Source: Myxococcota bacterium (lineage in GTDB: Bacteria; Myxococcota; XYA12-FULL-58-9; JALHOP01). Taken from it: a stretch of DNA of 64,000 bases. Numbering within the stretch: the first letter of the stretch is position 1; each line of letters begins with the position of its first letter. The position numbers were made by a program, and so were the translations under genes. A model generated the notes under the pieces. The model saw only the letters and a program-made list of their open reading frames with translations. It searched no databases and was not told the DNA's origin. Positions 18,636 to 26,144 of the stretch are shown here, piece after piece. The stretch lies in assembly GCA_022842935.1 (NCBI GenBank), contig JALHOP010000001.1, forward strand, positions 434,001 to 498,000, in the 5' to 3' direction.

Positions 18636-19325
18636 CTAAGGATAGTAGCGGGCGACCTCTTCGTCGACCCTCTGCGTCGCAGCCGCGTCGCGCGTACGCA
18701 AAGTCGCAAGCCTGTGCTCGAGGCTAGCTCGGACCGGAACGAGCGATGGAGGCAAAGACCCGTCGTCTTCCAAAGCGGACAGTGCGGCGCGGAGGGCGCT
18801 CTGCCCGAGCAGGCTGTCGCGATGCCTGTCGAGCAGCGGCGCAGTGATGGCAAGCTCTCGACTCGTCTTGACCCCCATGGTGTCTTCGGCCTGCGAACGA
18901 AACCCGCTCTGGCGGATACCAAGCAGCGCGAAAGTGTATGCAACCGCGGCGTCTTCGTTGTTCGGGTCGAGCGCAATCGCCTTTTGAAGATAGGCGAGGA
19001 CGCGTCGTCCCGGCTCGGCCTTGTTCCAGAACAGCGTCGTGAAGTGCTCGATGAGGAGCCCTTCGCCTTTGGCGGCCAGCACATAGGCCTCTGCGCGCTC
19101 GTCGTTCGCTCGGGAGTCGTCGGCCCCCAAGGTCTCGAGCTCCGCGACCTGGAGCATCACCCACTCTGGCGTGACGCTGGTTGGATCGGAGCTGGCCCGG
19201 GTCAACGCGTCGCGTGACGCCGATATCGACGTCGGCGCGGCGCTCGGCGGCGGCGGCGGAGCGGTAGCTCCGTGACAGCCGAGTAGCCCAAGCAAGGGCC
19301 ATGCGAATCGATTTGCGCGTCCCAT
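18636..19325 (-). CDS. Lipoprotein with TPR-like repeat
   Basis: A 229-residue protein with a lipoprotein signal (MGRANRFAWPLLGLLGCHG, lipobox LLGC). The Pro/Ala linker after the Cys is followed by a helical region that includes a TPR-like unit, AYLQKAIALDPNNEDAAVAY. I choose ATG 19325 because it gives the signal peptide; the open frame extends nine codons upstream. It sits 20 bp before rtcA on the same strand. Its start region overlaps the longest reading of the divergent hydrolase gene by about 25 bp, so one of the two starts may be off. No enzymatic motif is seen. Confidence 0.72.
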   Translation of the reverse strand: MGRANRFAWPLLGLLGCHGATAPPPPPSAAPTSISASRDALTRASSDPTSVTPEWVMLQVAELETLGADDSRANDERAEAYVLAAKGEGLLIEHFTTLFWNKAEPGRRVLAYLQKAIALDPNNEDAAVAYTFALLGIRQSGFRSQAEDTMGVKTSRELAITAPLLDRHRDSLLGQSALRAALSALEDDGSLPPSLVPVRASLEHRLATLRTRDAAATQRVDEEVARYYP

Positions 19326-20554
19326 CACCTTGGTACGATAGAGTCGAGCCAAGGGTCATTTCCATCCTGAAGCGTTTACTCATCGCCGTTGCGGTTTGCG
19401 GTGTCCTGGTCGGCGCAGCGGCTGGCTACATCGCCAGCGTTCCCGCTTTCGGTAAACATGCGGCTGGCAACCGGCAACGCCGAATCGAGGGGTCGCCGCA
19501 GTGGAAAGACGGGAAGTTCCGGACCGAGGAGCCGATGTGGTCGAATCTCTGGGCCTCGCTTCGTCGAGGCCTTGCGCCGTCGCCCACGAGCGCGCCGTCA
19601 GGCGAGGTGGATAGACTCGCGAGTCATGGCGATCAGTTCGATACGCCTCCATCGAGCGGCCTGCGCATCACCTGGTTCGGTCATTCGTCGACGCTGGTCG
19701 AGATCGACGGGGCGCGGGTGCTGACCGACCCCATCTGGAGCGAGCGCGCTTCACCCGTCCACTGGGCGGGGCCGAAACGCTGGTACGAGCCCGTCCTACC
19801 CATCGACGCGCTGCCGCCGCTCGACGCGGTCCTGGTGTCGCACGACCACTACGACCACCTCGACATGGGGAGTGTGTCCGCTTTGGCGGCGAGAGGAGCG
19901 CGCTTCATCGTGCCTCTCGGGATCGGCGCGCATCTGGCCTATTGGGGTGTCCCAGAGGCGCAAATCTCGGAGCTCGACTGGCTGCAGACGGAGAGCGCGG
20001 GTCCTGTCGAGGTCACCGCGACACCTGCGCGGCACGCCTCGGGTCGCATCAATCCCCAGGCCAATCAGACGCTCTTTGCGAGCTATGCCATCATAGGCCG
20101 TAACCACCGCGTCTACTTTTCGGGGGACACCGGCTACTTCGCCGCCCTCGCGTCAATCGGTCACGCGTACGGTCCATTCGACGTCACGCTGATCGAGTCG
20201 GGGCAATACAATGACACCTGGCCCGACTGGCACATGGGTCCAGAGCAGGCGGTCGAGGCGCATCGCCAACTGCGCGGCAAGGTACTCATTCCCATTCACT
20301 GGGGCTTGTTCACTCTTGCGCCGCATGGGTGGACTGAGCCGGTCGAGCGCGTGCTAGCAGCTGCGCGGTGCCAAGCAGTCCGAGTGATGACACCACGCCC
20401 AGGCGAGAGCGTGGAGCCAGAGAAGCAGAGCGTGACCGCGCGTTGGTGGCCGGATTTGGCCTGGGAATCTGCCGCGCAGTCGCCCGTCCTATCGACGCGC
20501 GACGGTACGACCGAAAATCGTTTCGTTCTCCCGCCTTGCTCCTCGGGAGACTGA
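19301..20554 (+). CDS. Metallo-beta-lactamase-fold hydrolase, membrane-anchored (UlaG/NAPE-PLD-like)
   Basis: Up to 417 residues. A single N-terminal hydrophobic segment (LLIAVAVCGVLVGAAAGYI) suggests an inner-membrane anchor or uncleaved signal. The catalytic fold follows: WFGHSSTLVEIDG, the metal motif HDHYDHLD (His181, His183, Asp185, His186), ARHASGR, YFSGDTGYF and IPIHWGLF. This pattern matches the group that includes NAPE-PLD and RomA-like proteins, so a lipid phosphodiester or lactone substrate is possible. The start is uncertain: ATG 19301 overlaps the divergent lipoprotein start at 19325, and a non-ATG start near 19367 would avoid this. Confidence 0.85.
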   Translation: MRIDLRVPSPWYDRVEPRVISILKRLLIAVAVCGVLVGAAAGYIASVPAFGKHAAGNRQRRIEGSPQWKDGKFRTEEPMWSNLWASLRRGLAPSPTSAPSGEVDRLASHGDQFDTPPSSGLRITWFGHSSTLVEIDGARVLTDPIWSERASPVHWAGPKRWYEPVLPIDALPPLDAVLVSHDHYDHLDMGSVSALAARGARFIVPLGIGAHLAYWGVPEAQISELDWLQTESAGPVEVTATPARHASGRINPQANQTLFASYAIIGRNHRVYFSGDTGYFAALASIGHAYGPFDVTLIESGQYNDTWPDWHMGPEQAVEAHRQLRGKVLIPIHWGLFTLAPHGWTEPVERVLAAARCQAVRVMTPRPGESVEPEKQSVTARWWPDLAWESAAQSPVLSTRDGTTENRFVLPPCSSGD

Positions 20555-20634
20555 GACGCACTGTTCGCCGCATGGAATTCGCGCACCGGGTGAAGAGCGT
20601 CGCTAGGTCGACCTCATGCTCGACGGTCTGAGCT

Positions 20635-21324
20635 TTAGTGCGCCGCGGCCTGGTTGAAGCCTTCGTCACCACGGACCATCGTGGTCGGCGTTTCGTCTTC
20701 GCGGAGGAACGCCGATACGAGCGTGACCAGCGCCTCGGCCTGGACCGTGTCGTGGACGTTGAAGTGCGTCACGTCGAACGTCATGACCGGGATGCCGTGT
20801 TTGGTCTTCAGGACCTGGGGCAGAGCCGCGTAGTAGCCGTTCAAGCCTTGAAGAAATTCGGCCTGCATGGCGCGCTCTTCCCGGCGGCCCCGCGTTTGAA
20901 TGCGGCGCATGAGCACGTCGAGGTCGTGGCATTGCAAGTAGATGACCTTGCTGGGCTGCTGGATGTGGCGGTTCAGGCGTTCGAAGTACTCGAGGTAGAG
21001 CTGTAGCTCGCTGTCGGTCATGTGCCCGAGCCCGTGCAGGTACTTGGCAAAAATCTCGGGATCTTCGAGCAGAGTGCGGTCCTGGATGCAGCTCTTGGGG
21101 AGGCGCTCGATGATCTCGTGGTGGGCCACCCGCTTGATGAGAAACTCGAGCTGCAGCGTGAACGACCAGCGCCGCATATCGCCGTAGTAGGGGGCGAGAA
21201 AGCGATTATCGATGACCGGCTCGTCGAACAGCTCGAACCCTAGGCGCTGGCTTAGGAGCTTCGCGACGGTGGTCTTGCCCGAACCGATGTTTCCAGCCAG
21301 TGCGACGAAGGTGCGGTCGTTCAT
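20635..21324 (-). CDS. Deoxynucleoside kinase
   Basis: This 229-residue kinase has the Walker A motif GNIGSGKTT (11-19), the Glu in FDEPVIDN, and the DRS-equivalent QDRTLLEDPEIFA. The LID-like RGRREERAM contains the arginines expected at the phosphate site. It matches the dCK/dGK/dAK family that phosphorylates deoxynucleosides for nucleotide salvage. The specific base preference cannot be told from sequence alone. The gene is convergent with the hydrolase and divergent from queE, with overlapping or very short promoter regions (59 bp between starts). Confidence 0.9.
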   Translation of the reverse strand: MNDRTFVALAGNIGSGKTTVAKLLSQRLGFELFDEPVIDNRFLAPYYGDMRRWSFTLQLEFLIKRVAHHEIIERLPKSCIQDRTLLEDPEIFAKYLHGLGHMTDSELQLYLEYFERLNRHIQQPSKVIYLQCHDLDVLMRRIQTRGRREERAMQAEFLQGLNGYYAALPQVLKTKHGIPVMTFDVTHFNVHDTVQAEALVTLVSAFLREDETPTTMVRGDEGFNQAAAH

Positions 21325-21383
21325 GGGGCCACCCTAACGGGAGGGGCTGACGATTTCGTTAGACGGTGGCATACGAGCGCCCA

Positions 21384-22109
21384 ATGCGTGTGAACGGGCT
21401 ATCGGACGCCGCGAAACGGCTTACCATCGCGGACAAACGCTTGAAGGTGCTGGGCGCGGCTCCCGAGGGGACCCTGGTGGTCCACGAGATCTACGCGAGT
21501 GTCCAAGGCGAATCGACCTACGCGGGGCTGCCTTGCACGTTCGTGCGCACGAGCGCCTGCAATCTGCGCTGCCGCTACTGCGACACCCCCCACGCTTTCG
21601 TTGAAGGCGGGGCGATGACGCTCGATGCAGTGCTCGACCGCGTCGACGCCCTCGGCATCAAGCTCGTCGAGCTCACCGGCGGCGAGCCCCTGCTGCAGCA
21701 GGCGAGCTTTACGCTGATGACCCGGCTCTGCGACGCCGGCTATACGGTGCTCCTCGAGACCAGCGGCTCGGTCGATATCCGCGATGTCGACCCACGCGTG
21801 CGTCGCATCGTCGATTTCAAGTCACCGTACAGTGGCGAGGAAGAGCACAATCTCTACGATCTCGTCGCCGCCTTGCGGCCCCATGACGAGGTGAAGCTGG
21901 TGCTCGCGGACCGTGCCGACTACGAGTGGGCGAGGGCGCTCGTTCGTGAGCGCTCCATCGACCGCATGTGCGCCGTGCTGATGGGCTGCGTTTTCGGTAA
22001 GCTCGACCCCAGGGACCTGGTTGCCTGGATCCTCGAGGACAAGCTCCCCGTGCGCATGCAGATTCAGATGCACAAAGTGATCTGGGATCCAGCTAAACGC
22101 GGCGTCTGA
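21384..22109 (+). CDS. queE: 7-carboxy-7-deazaguanine synthase (radical SAM)
   Basis: QueE makes 7-carboxy-7-deazaguanine from carboxytetrahydropterin in the queuosine pathway. The [4Fe-4S]/SAM motif is CNLRCRYC (Cys59, Cys63, Cys66), preceded by IYASVQGESTYAGLPCTFVR and followed by LVELTGGEPLLQ, all characteristic of QueE. Length is 241 residues from ATG 21384; the frame is open from GTG 21366. No other queuosine gene (queC, queD, queF) is in the window. The gene is divergent from the deoxynucleoside kinase, and no coding partner follows clearly. Confidence 0.93.
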   Translation: MRVNGLSDAAKRLTIADKRLKVLGAAPEGTLVVHEIYASVQGESTYAGLPCTFVRTSACNLRCRYCDTPHAFVEGGAMTLDAVLDRVDALGIKLVELTGGEPLLQQASFTLMTRLCDAGYTVLLETSGSVDIRDVDPRVRRIVDFKSPYSGEEEHNLYDLVAALRPHDEVKLVLADRADYEWARALVRERSIDRMCAVLMGCVFGKLDPRDLVAWILEDKLPVRMQIQMHKVIWDPAKRGV

Positions 22110-22172
22110 GCGCTCCGCGGGAGTGTGGCACCGCGCCTTCTGTGATGCCCCCACCCGGCTCGAGCGTTCTCA

Positions 22173-22523
22173 ATGGCTGCTTCACGTAAACCGTATGTTA
22201 GGGACTGCGTCGTGAATCTTTCGACCCTTGCAGCCGACCCGAGCTCAGATCCCCTCTATTGGACGACGCAGCTCGCTCGCGCGTCCGGCTCGTCAGCCGT
22301 TTTGATCGCTGCCCGAGCGGTTGGGCACGGAGCGACGAAGGCCTTGCTCGACCGGGCACTCGAGGGCGCAACGCGAGTCGAGCCGGCCGAAGCCCAGGAG
22401 CGCGTTGTGCGGGTCGCGTCGAAGCCTTGGTTGCGCGGTGCCGTGCCCGCGGACCAAGGCCAGAGTATCGCGGTACCAGCCCCGGTCGTCGGCAGCGATG
22501 GCGAGGGCAGCGCGCACAAATGA
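22173..22523 (+). CDS. Possible 116-residue protein (one of two competing readings)
   Basis: The ATG-initiated rightward frame uses mostly G/C-ending codons and gives segments such as DPLYWTTQLARASGSSAVLI and GHGATKALLDRALEG. The second half reads less well. It ends at TGA 22521-22523, after which the same frame stays open to 22802. If this is the real gene, it may be the front part of a longer ancestral protein interrupted by that stop. It conflicts with the leftward reading at 22293-22616. I recognise no family. Confidence 0.28.
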   Translation: MAASRKPYVRDCVVNLSTLAADPSSDPLYWTTQLARASGSSAVLIAARAVGHGATKALLDRALEGATRVEPAEAQERVVRVASKPWLRGAVPADQGQSIAVPAPVVGSDGEGSAHK

Positions 22524-22616
22524 CTCGGCCGCAACCACAAGCCCTTCTGTGTCGAGCGCGCGCGCGGCCGCACGAAACAAATAGGAGGGCTCTGCGCCCT
22601 GCCAGATCGCCTCCGC
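22293..22616 (-). CDS. Possible 107-residue protein (competing leftward reading)
   Basis: The leftward frame, codon-aligned with the rightward ORF above, begins at GTG 22616 (VAEAIWQGAEPSYLFRAAA) and is particularly protein-like over its first 60 codons. The frame is open further upstream to a stop near 22700. Mirror frames of high-GC genes often look like proteins, so this may be an artefact. It would be convergent with queE. No family is recognised. Confidence 0.28.
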   Translation of the reverse strand, partial: AEAIWQGAEPSYLFRAAARALDTEGLVVAAESFVRAALAIAADDRGWYRDTLALVRGHGTAQPRLRRDPHNALLGFGRLDSRCALECPVEQGLRRSVPNRSGSDQNG

Positions 22617-22942
22617 CACACGCAGGTCTTGGTCGCCGCCGACAAGCTCGACGAAGAGGCCATGGCGCTGAAATGGGGCGGTGTGGCCATGTCGGCGCTA
22701 GCGCCGCATCTTGCCGGCTATTGGTTGGAAGAGGTCGGTGCGTTCTTGGCAGTCGTCCGCTGGGCCCTGGGCACCAACGTCACCGCCTTCGAGGATCCCT
22801 AGAGCATAACCCCGGTCCTCTCCCGTGTTGACCCGCGCCACCAGGTCCAGCGACTCCCATTCTCAGTCGATGCGTCCGCGGCGTCCCACCGCGTCCCGCC
22901 ACGCTTGTGCGCTTCAAATTGGCTTGGTATTTGGCAACTTAA

Positions 22943-24268
22943 ATGACCCTCCCGGCCGCGTCAGTTCACGAAACCTTGGGTAAATGGCTTCTCGCCGACG
23001 GCATGTCCGTCGTTTTCGACGGCGAAAAAAGTCGTGGCCAATATTTGCACGACGCCAAGACTGGCAAGGACTACCTCGATTTCTTCGGCTTTTTCGCGGC
23101 GCGCGCTCTCGCCTACAATCATCCCAAGCTCAAAGAGCCCGACTTCGTCGAGCGCATGGCGATCGCGGCGACGCACAAGCAATCCAACTGCGACCTCTAC
23201 TCGACCAACTACGCGAGCTTCGTCGACAGCTTCGCCACGAAGGCTCTTGGCGGCCACTTCAAGCACGCTTTCTTCATCGAGGGAGGATCTCCCGCGAATG
23301 AAAACGCCCTGAAGACAGCCTTCGACTGGAAGGTGCGAAAGAACTTGGCCGCGGGGCGCGGTGAGAAGGGCAAGCAGATCTTGCACTTCCGCCAAGCCTT
23401 CCACGGACGCACCGGCTACGCGCTGTCGATCACCGACTCGTACGATCCGCGCAAGACCATGTACTTCCCCCTCTGGCCGTGGCCGCGTGTCACCAATCCC
23501 AAGATGCGCTTCCCGTTCGATAAGGCCGCTGAAGCGGACACCCTCGCGGCCGAGAAGCAGTCCTTGAAGGAGATCGACGAGGCCTTCGACAAAAACCCCC
23601 ATGACATCGCCGCCATCATCATCGAGCCCATCCAGAGCGAGGGCGGCGACAACTACTTTCGCTCCGAGTTCCTGCGCGCCTTGCGCAAGGTGTGCGACGA
23701 GCGCGAGTGCTTGCTCATCTTCGATGAGGTGCAGACCGGTATGGGCATCACCGGCTCGTGGTGGGACTGGCAAAACCATGATGTGAAGCCCGACCTGTTG
23801 ACCTGGGGCAAGAAAGCGCAAGTGTGTGGCTTTGCCGCGACCGAGCGCATCGACGAGGTCGACTCGGTCTTCAAGGTGGCCTCGCGTATCTCGAGTACCT
23901 TCGAGGGCAACATCGTCGACATGGTTCGTTGCCAACGCATCATCGAGGTGATCGAGAGCGACGGCCTGCTCGACAACGCTCGGAGCATGGGCAAGTACCA
24001 GCAGAAGCTGCTCACCGAGCTGGCTGCGAGCTTCCCAGAGATCAGCAACGTCCGCGGTCGCGGACTGCTCGCCGCGTTCGACCTGCCGTCCACCCAGGAG
24101 CGCGACAAGGTCGTGCGTAGCGCCTTCGAGGAGATGCTCCTCATCCTGCCGTGTGGCACCAAGTCCATTCGTATGCGGCCAGCGCTCGACGTTGGAGCCG
24201 ATGCCATCGCTCGTTGTATTGCCCAGCTCGAAGCCGGCTTCCGGCGTGCCTATGGGCGCGAAGGCTAA
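22943..24268 (+). CDS. lat: L-lysine 6-transaminase
   Basis: LAT transfers the epsilon-amino group of lysine to 2-oxoglutarate, giving 2-aminoadipate 6-semialdehyde (which cyclises) and glutamate. The 441-residue protein has the typical LAT segments FFIEGGSPANENALKTAFDW and FRQAFHGRTGYALSIT, the PLP-phosphate region, the cofactor Asp in FDEVQTGMGITG, and the PLP lysine in TWGKKAQVCGF (Lys290 or Lys291). It is a class III fold-type I aminotransferase. The dapB start codon lies inside its last codons (17-bp overlap), so the two are translated together. No convincing ribosome site is seen before the ATG. Confidence 0.93.
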   Translation: MTLPAASVHETLGKWLLADGMSVVFDGEKSRGQYLHDAKTGKDYLDFFGFFAARALAYNHPKLKEPDFVERMAIAATHKQSNCDLYSTNYASFVDSFATKALGGHFKHAFFIEGGSPANENALKTAFDWKVRKNLAAGRGEKGKQILHFRQAFHGRTGYALSITDSYDPRKTMYFPLWPWPRVTNPKMRFPFDKAAEADTLAAEKQSLKEIDEAFDKNPHDIAAIIIEPIQSEGGDNYFRSEFLRALRKVCDERECLLIFDEVQTGMGITGSWWDWQNHDVKPDLLTWGKKAQVCGFAATERIDEVDSVFKVASRISSTFEGNIVDMVRCQRIIEVIESDGLLDNARSMGKYQQKLLTELAASFPEISNVRGRGLLAAFDLPSTQERDKVVRSAFEEMLLILPCGTKSIRMRPALDVGADAIARCIAQLEAGFRRAYGREG

Positions 24269-25013
24269 TACGCTGACTGTTTCGGAACGTGCCAAGGTCG
24301 TGGTCGTCGGCGCTGCCGGACGGATGGGGCGGCGCGTCGTGTCACTGCTCGCAGACCATGCGACGCTGACGCTCGGGCGCGCCTTCGATCGCGATGACGA
24401 CCCGGAAGCGGCTATCGCTGGCAGCCATGTCGTGATCGACTTCGCAGCGCCAGCGGTGAGTGCCCGCATCGCACCCATCTGCGCCCGCCAGGGCACCGCC
24501 TACCTCGTTGCCTCGACGGCGCTCACGCGGGACGACGAAACTGCGCTCGACCTAGCTTCGCAGAGCGTGCCAGTGCTGCAAGCTGCGAACCTGAGCATCG
24601 GGGTCAACGTGCTCGCCGAGCTCGTCTCGGATGCAGCCGCACGCCTCGCCGGCTTCGACGTCGAGATCGCCGAGATTCACCACCGGCACAAGCGCGACGC
24701 GCCGAGCGGCACCGCACTAGCACTTGGCGCCGCAGCTCGGCGTGGACGCCCGACGCTCAAGGACGCGCTCGCGCGCCAGGGCAACGCGGTGCGGGCGGAC
24801 GACGAGATGGCGTATGCCGCGATGCGCGGGGGCGACGTCGCTGGCGAGCACACCGTGTATTTCTTTGGCGAGGGCGAGCGGGTGGAGCTTACGCATCGCG
24901 CGACGACCCCGGACATCTTCGCGCGGGGCGCGCTGATCGCGGCGGCATGGCTCATCAAAAAGCCAGCCGGTCGTTACACCATGCGCGACGTCCTCGGGTT
25001 CACGGCTCGCTGA
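24252..25013 (+). CDS. dapB: 4-hydroxy-tetrahydrodipicolinate reductase
   Basis: DapB reduces hydroxytetrahydrodipicolinate in the diaminopimelate/lysine pathway. The 253-residue protein has the NAD(P)-binding VVVVGAAGRMGRRVV (residues 16-30) and the active-site signature EIHHRHKRDAPSGTAL with His143, His144 and Lys147. Start ATG 24252 places the coding region 17 bp inside lat in a different frame; a longer in-frame ORF from 24153 would lie almost wholly inside lat and is not needed. Pairing a biosynthetic lysine gene with a lysine-consuming transaminase is unusual. Confidence 0.95.
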   Translation: MGAKANTLTVSERAKVVVVGAAGRMGRRVVSLLADHATLTLGRAFDRDDDPEAAIAGSHVVIDFAAPAVSARIAPICARQGTAYLVASTALTRDDETALDLASQSVPVLQAANLSIGVNVLAELVSDAAARLAGFDVEIAEIHHRHKRDAPSGTALALGAAARRGRPTLKDALARQGNAVRADDEMAYAAMRGGDVAGEHTVYFFGEGERVELTHRATTPDIFARGALIAAAWLIKKPAGRYTMRDVLGFTAR

Positions 25014-25056
25014 GCGGTCGGTCCCCTGTGTGAATTCGTACCTGCGGGCGTCAGTC

Positions 25057-25084
25057 TTGCGCAGGTTTAGCTAAAAACTATTTC
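25057..25084 (+). promoter_or_regulatory. Possible sigma-70-type promoter for the candidate RNA
   Basis: TTGCGC (25057-25062) and TATTTC (25079-25084) are separated by 16 bp in an AT-rich patch (TAGCTAAAAACTATTTCG) that stands out from the GC-rich surroundings. A start near 25091 would lead directly into the long hairpin. The match to the consensus is only moderate. Confidence 0.28.
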
Positions 25085-25163
25085 GTTTTGTTACGACCGC
25101 CCCCCAAGGCTCTCCCGACGCCATACATTACGTTCTGCAGTCTGGGCCTTGCCCCGGGCTGTT

Positions 25164-25267
25164 CCTTACATGCGGAGGAGCTTGGGGTTACGCGTCGGCT
25201 TGTGGGCACCTCTAGAATTAGCTGGGGGTTAGTCGAACGTGACGATCAAGCTCCTCCGCTTGTAAGG
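25164..25267. repeat. Long inverted repeat (21-bp arms, one mismatch)
   Basis: The arms are CCTTACATGCGGAGGAGCTTG-like at 25164-25184 (key block GCGGAGGAGCTTG) and its complement at 25247-25267, with a single mismatch (T at 25171 against T at 25260). A 62-nt interior can pair further. No coding sequence spans it. Confidence 0.88.
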
Positions 25268-25292
25268 CTCTGGGTCTATCGCGCCCATCGCG

Positions 25293-25313
25293 CGATCGCA
25301 GGCGATCGTTTTT
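25293..25313 (+). terminator. Possible weak intrinsic terminator
   Basis: CGATC (25293-25297) and GATCG (25304-25308) flank a 6-nt loop and are followed directly by TTTTT (25309-25313). The stem is short (5 bp), so efficiency is uncertain. It sits 25 bp after the long inverted repeat. Confidence 0.4.
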
Positions 25314-25453
25314 CCTCGAGAATTGGGCGCGCCGTTCGATCGTAAAGGATCGCGATCGCAGATCTGTCGGACCCTCGATCAAGACTCTCTCCACGCTGAA
25401 TTCAGCCCGCCGTGATGGCGAGCCGTGTTCGAAGCGAATGGAGGTCTGCGATC

Positions 25454-25858
25454 ATGTCGAAGAAAGTTGTCCACCTGTCTGACGATGCGCACGAGCTCGC
25501 CAAGATGTACTGCAAAGACTCGGGCATGAAGATGAGCGACTGGGTGGCGATGCTGATCAAGCGCGCCGTCGAGCCGCAGCCGCAGGTGACCGTGCCAGCC
25601 GCTCCGCCGGCCGCGAGTCATCAGGCCATGCGCGAGTCGTCGCCGGTGCGTCTGAGCGAGCAGCGTCCGACCAGCATGAGCTCGTCGGCGGTCGGGGCGT
25701 CCCCCATGAATGGGTCGTCGATGACCTCGTCCATGGGCCAGTCGGCGCATAACCCGTCGCTCCCCAAGAAGAAGCCGCTCCGCGAAATGTCATCCGAGAA
25801 CGAAGACGCGGTGCCCGTGTATGCTCAGCCGCCGTTCTGGGCGCGCAAGAGCTCCTGA
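25454..25858 (+). CDS. Small protein with ribbon-helix-helix-like N-terminus
   Basis: ATG 25454 is preceded by GGAGG at a spacing of 9 bp, a good ribosome site. The 134-residue protein begins KKVVHLSDDAHELAKMYCKD, then SGMKMSDWVAMLIKRAVE: a strand followed by two helices, like CopG/Arc-type ribbon-helix-helix DNA-binding proteins. Residues 50-105 are a Ser/Pro/Met-rich disordered linker, and the C-terminus (AVPVYAQPPFWARKSS) is short and conserved-looking. It may be a small transcription factor, but the DNA-binding assignment is by shape only. It lies upstream of tRNA-Leu, with a strong hairpin between them. Confidence 0.8.
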   Translation: MSKKVVHLSDDAHELAKMYCKDSGMKMSDWVAMLIKRAVEPQPQVTVPAAPPAASHQAMRESSPVRLSEQRPTSMSSSAVGASPMNGSSMTSSMGQSAHNPSLPKKKPLREMSSENEDAVPVYAQPPFWARKSS

Positions 25859-25913
25859 GTCCGCGCGTCGCCGGCTGTGGCGGCCGTGCACTTCAGCTGC
25901 TAGACCTCCGCTT

Positions 25914-25945
25914 CGCTCCCGTCCGGGCTCGACCCGGCGGGAGCG
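25914..25945. terminator. Strong GC hairpin between the RHH-like gene and tRNA-Leu
   Basis: CGCTCCCG (25914-25921) pairs with CGGGAGCG (25938-25945), and CCGGG/CCCGG continues the stem to a CTCGA loop with one bulged T: 13 pairs in total. There is no T-run, so it may act as a weak or processing-type terminator before the tRNA rather than a classical intrinsic one. Confidence 0.4.
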
Positions 25946-25953
25946 GCGCGCTC

Positions 25954-26037
25954 GCCGCGGTGGCGGAATCGGTAGACGCTAAGGACTTAAAATCCTTTAT
26001 CCGCAAGGGTGTCCGGGTTCGAGTCCCGGCCGCGGCA
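25954..26037 (+). tRNA. tRNA-Leu (anticodon UAA)
   Basis: The 84-nt cloverleaf is complete. Acceptor arms GCCGCGG/CCGCGGC with discriminator A; D-arm around GGAATCGGTAGACG; anticodon stem AAGGA/TCCTT with loop CTTAAAA and anticodon TAA at 25988-25990; a long variable arm typical of class II tRNA; and T-arm CCGGG-TTCGAGT-CCCGG. CCA is not encoded. The last 19 nt are repeated exactly at 27262-27280, which marks this gene as the integration site of a small element. Confidence 0.97.
26019..26037 (+). repeat. Proximal attachment-site repeat (inside tRNA-Leu)
   Basis: TCGAGTCCCGGCCGCGGCA, covering the T-loop 3' part, T-stem, acceptor strand and discriminator base of tRNA-Leu. It is identical to 27262-27280. 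Confidence 0.85.
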
Positions 26038-26045
26038 CTTCACAA

Positions 26046-26083
26046 GCATTGGGTAACTCCCGCTGTCGTCGGCTCACAGCGAA
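26046..26083 (+). repeat. Imperfect internal direct repeat, copy 1
   Basis: GCATTGGGTAACTCCCGC and the bases following it resemble 27136-27172 (GCAGTGGGTAAGTCCCGC) with about four-fifths identity over some 37 bp and one gap. Copy 1 lies 8 bp inside the proximal attachment site. It could be an accessory recombinase-binding site or the trace of a second insertion. Confidence 0.55.
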
Positions 26084-26144
26084 CCGGAACGTGCGGTGTG
26101 CTGCGAAGCGGCGCCGCAGCTGCCGCAGTGGACGCTGACACGCG

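Larger units (their letters stand above)
22110..22942. other. Unresolved 833-bp stretch between queE and lat
   Basis: No reading here is convincing along its whole length. A rightward frame gives an open run to a TGA at 22521-22523 and then continues in the same frame to 22802, where the last 60 codons look protein-like (LDEEAMALKWGGVAMSALAP). The codon-aligned leftward frame is also protein-like between about 22293 and 22620. The two cannot both be right over the same bases. The pattern suggests a decayed rightward gene split by a stop, or a small leftward gene with a separate rightward remnant. The last 140 bp carry no ORF and should hold the lat promoter. Confidence 0.5.
25092..25313 (+). 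ncRNA. Candidate structured non-coding RNA
   Basis: The gap between dapB and the next gene has no good ORF but holds a rod-like fold. An outer stem of 20/21 pairs (25164-25184 with 25247-25267) continues inward as GTTACG/CGTGAC and TCGGCT/AGTCGA (allowing G-U pairs), then ACCTC/GGGGT. It is followed by a small hairpin and five Ts. A promoter-like patch lies upstream. A long rod with internal loops near 200 nt recalls 6S RNA, but I cannot confirm conserved 6S positions. It could also be a mobile-element hairpin. Ends are estimates. Confidence 0.33.

Noticed and set aside
25088-25345. 85-codon ORF in the gap after dapB
   Set aside because: Its codons are unlike neighbouring genes, it has no ribosome site, and it runs through both arms of the long inverted repeat.
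25290-25362. Repeated GCGATCGC-type octamers as a cyanobacterial HIP1-like element
   Set aside because: Only a few overlapping copies occur and they are confined to this gap. The gene content is not cyanobacterial.
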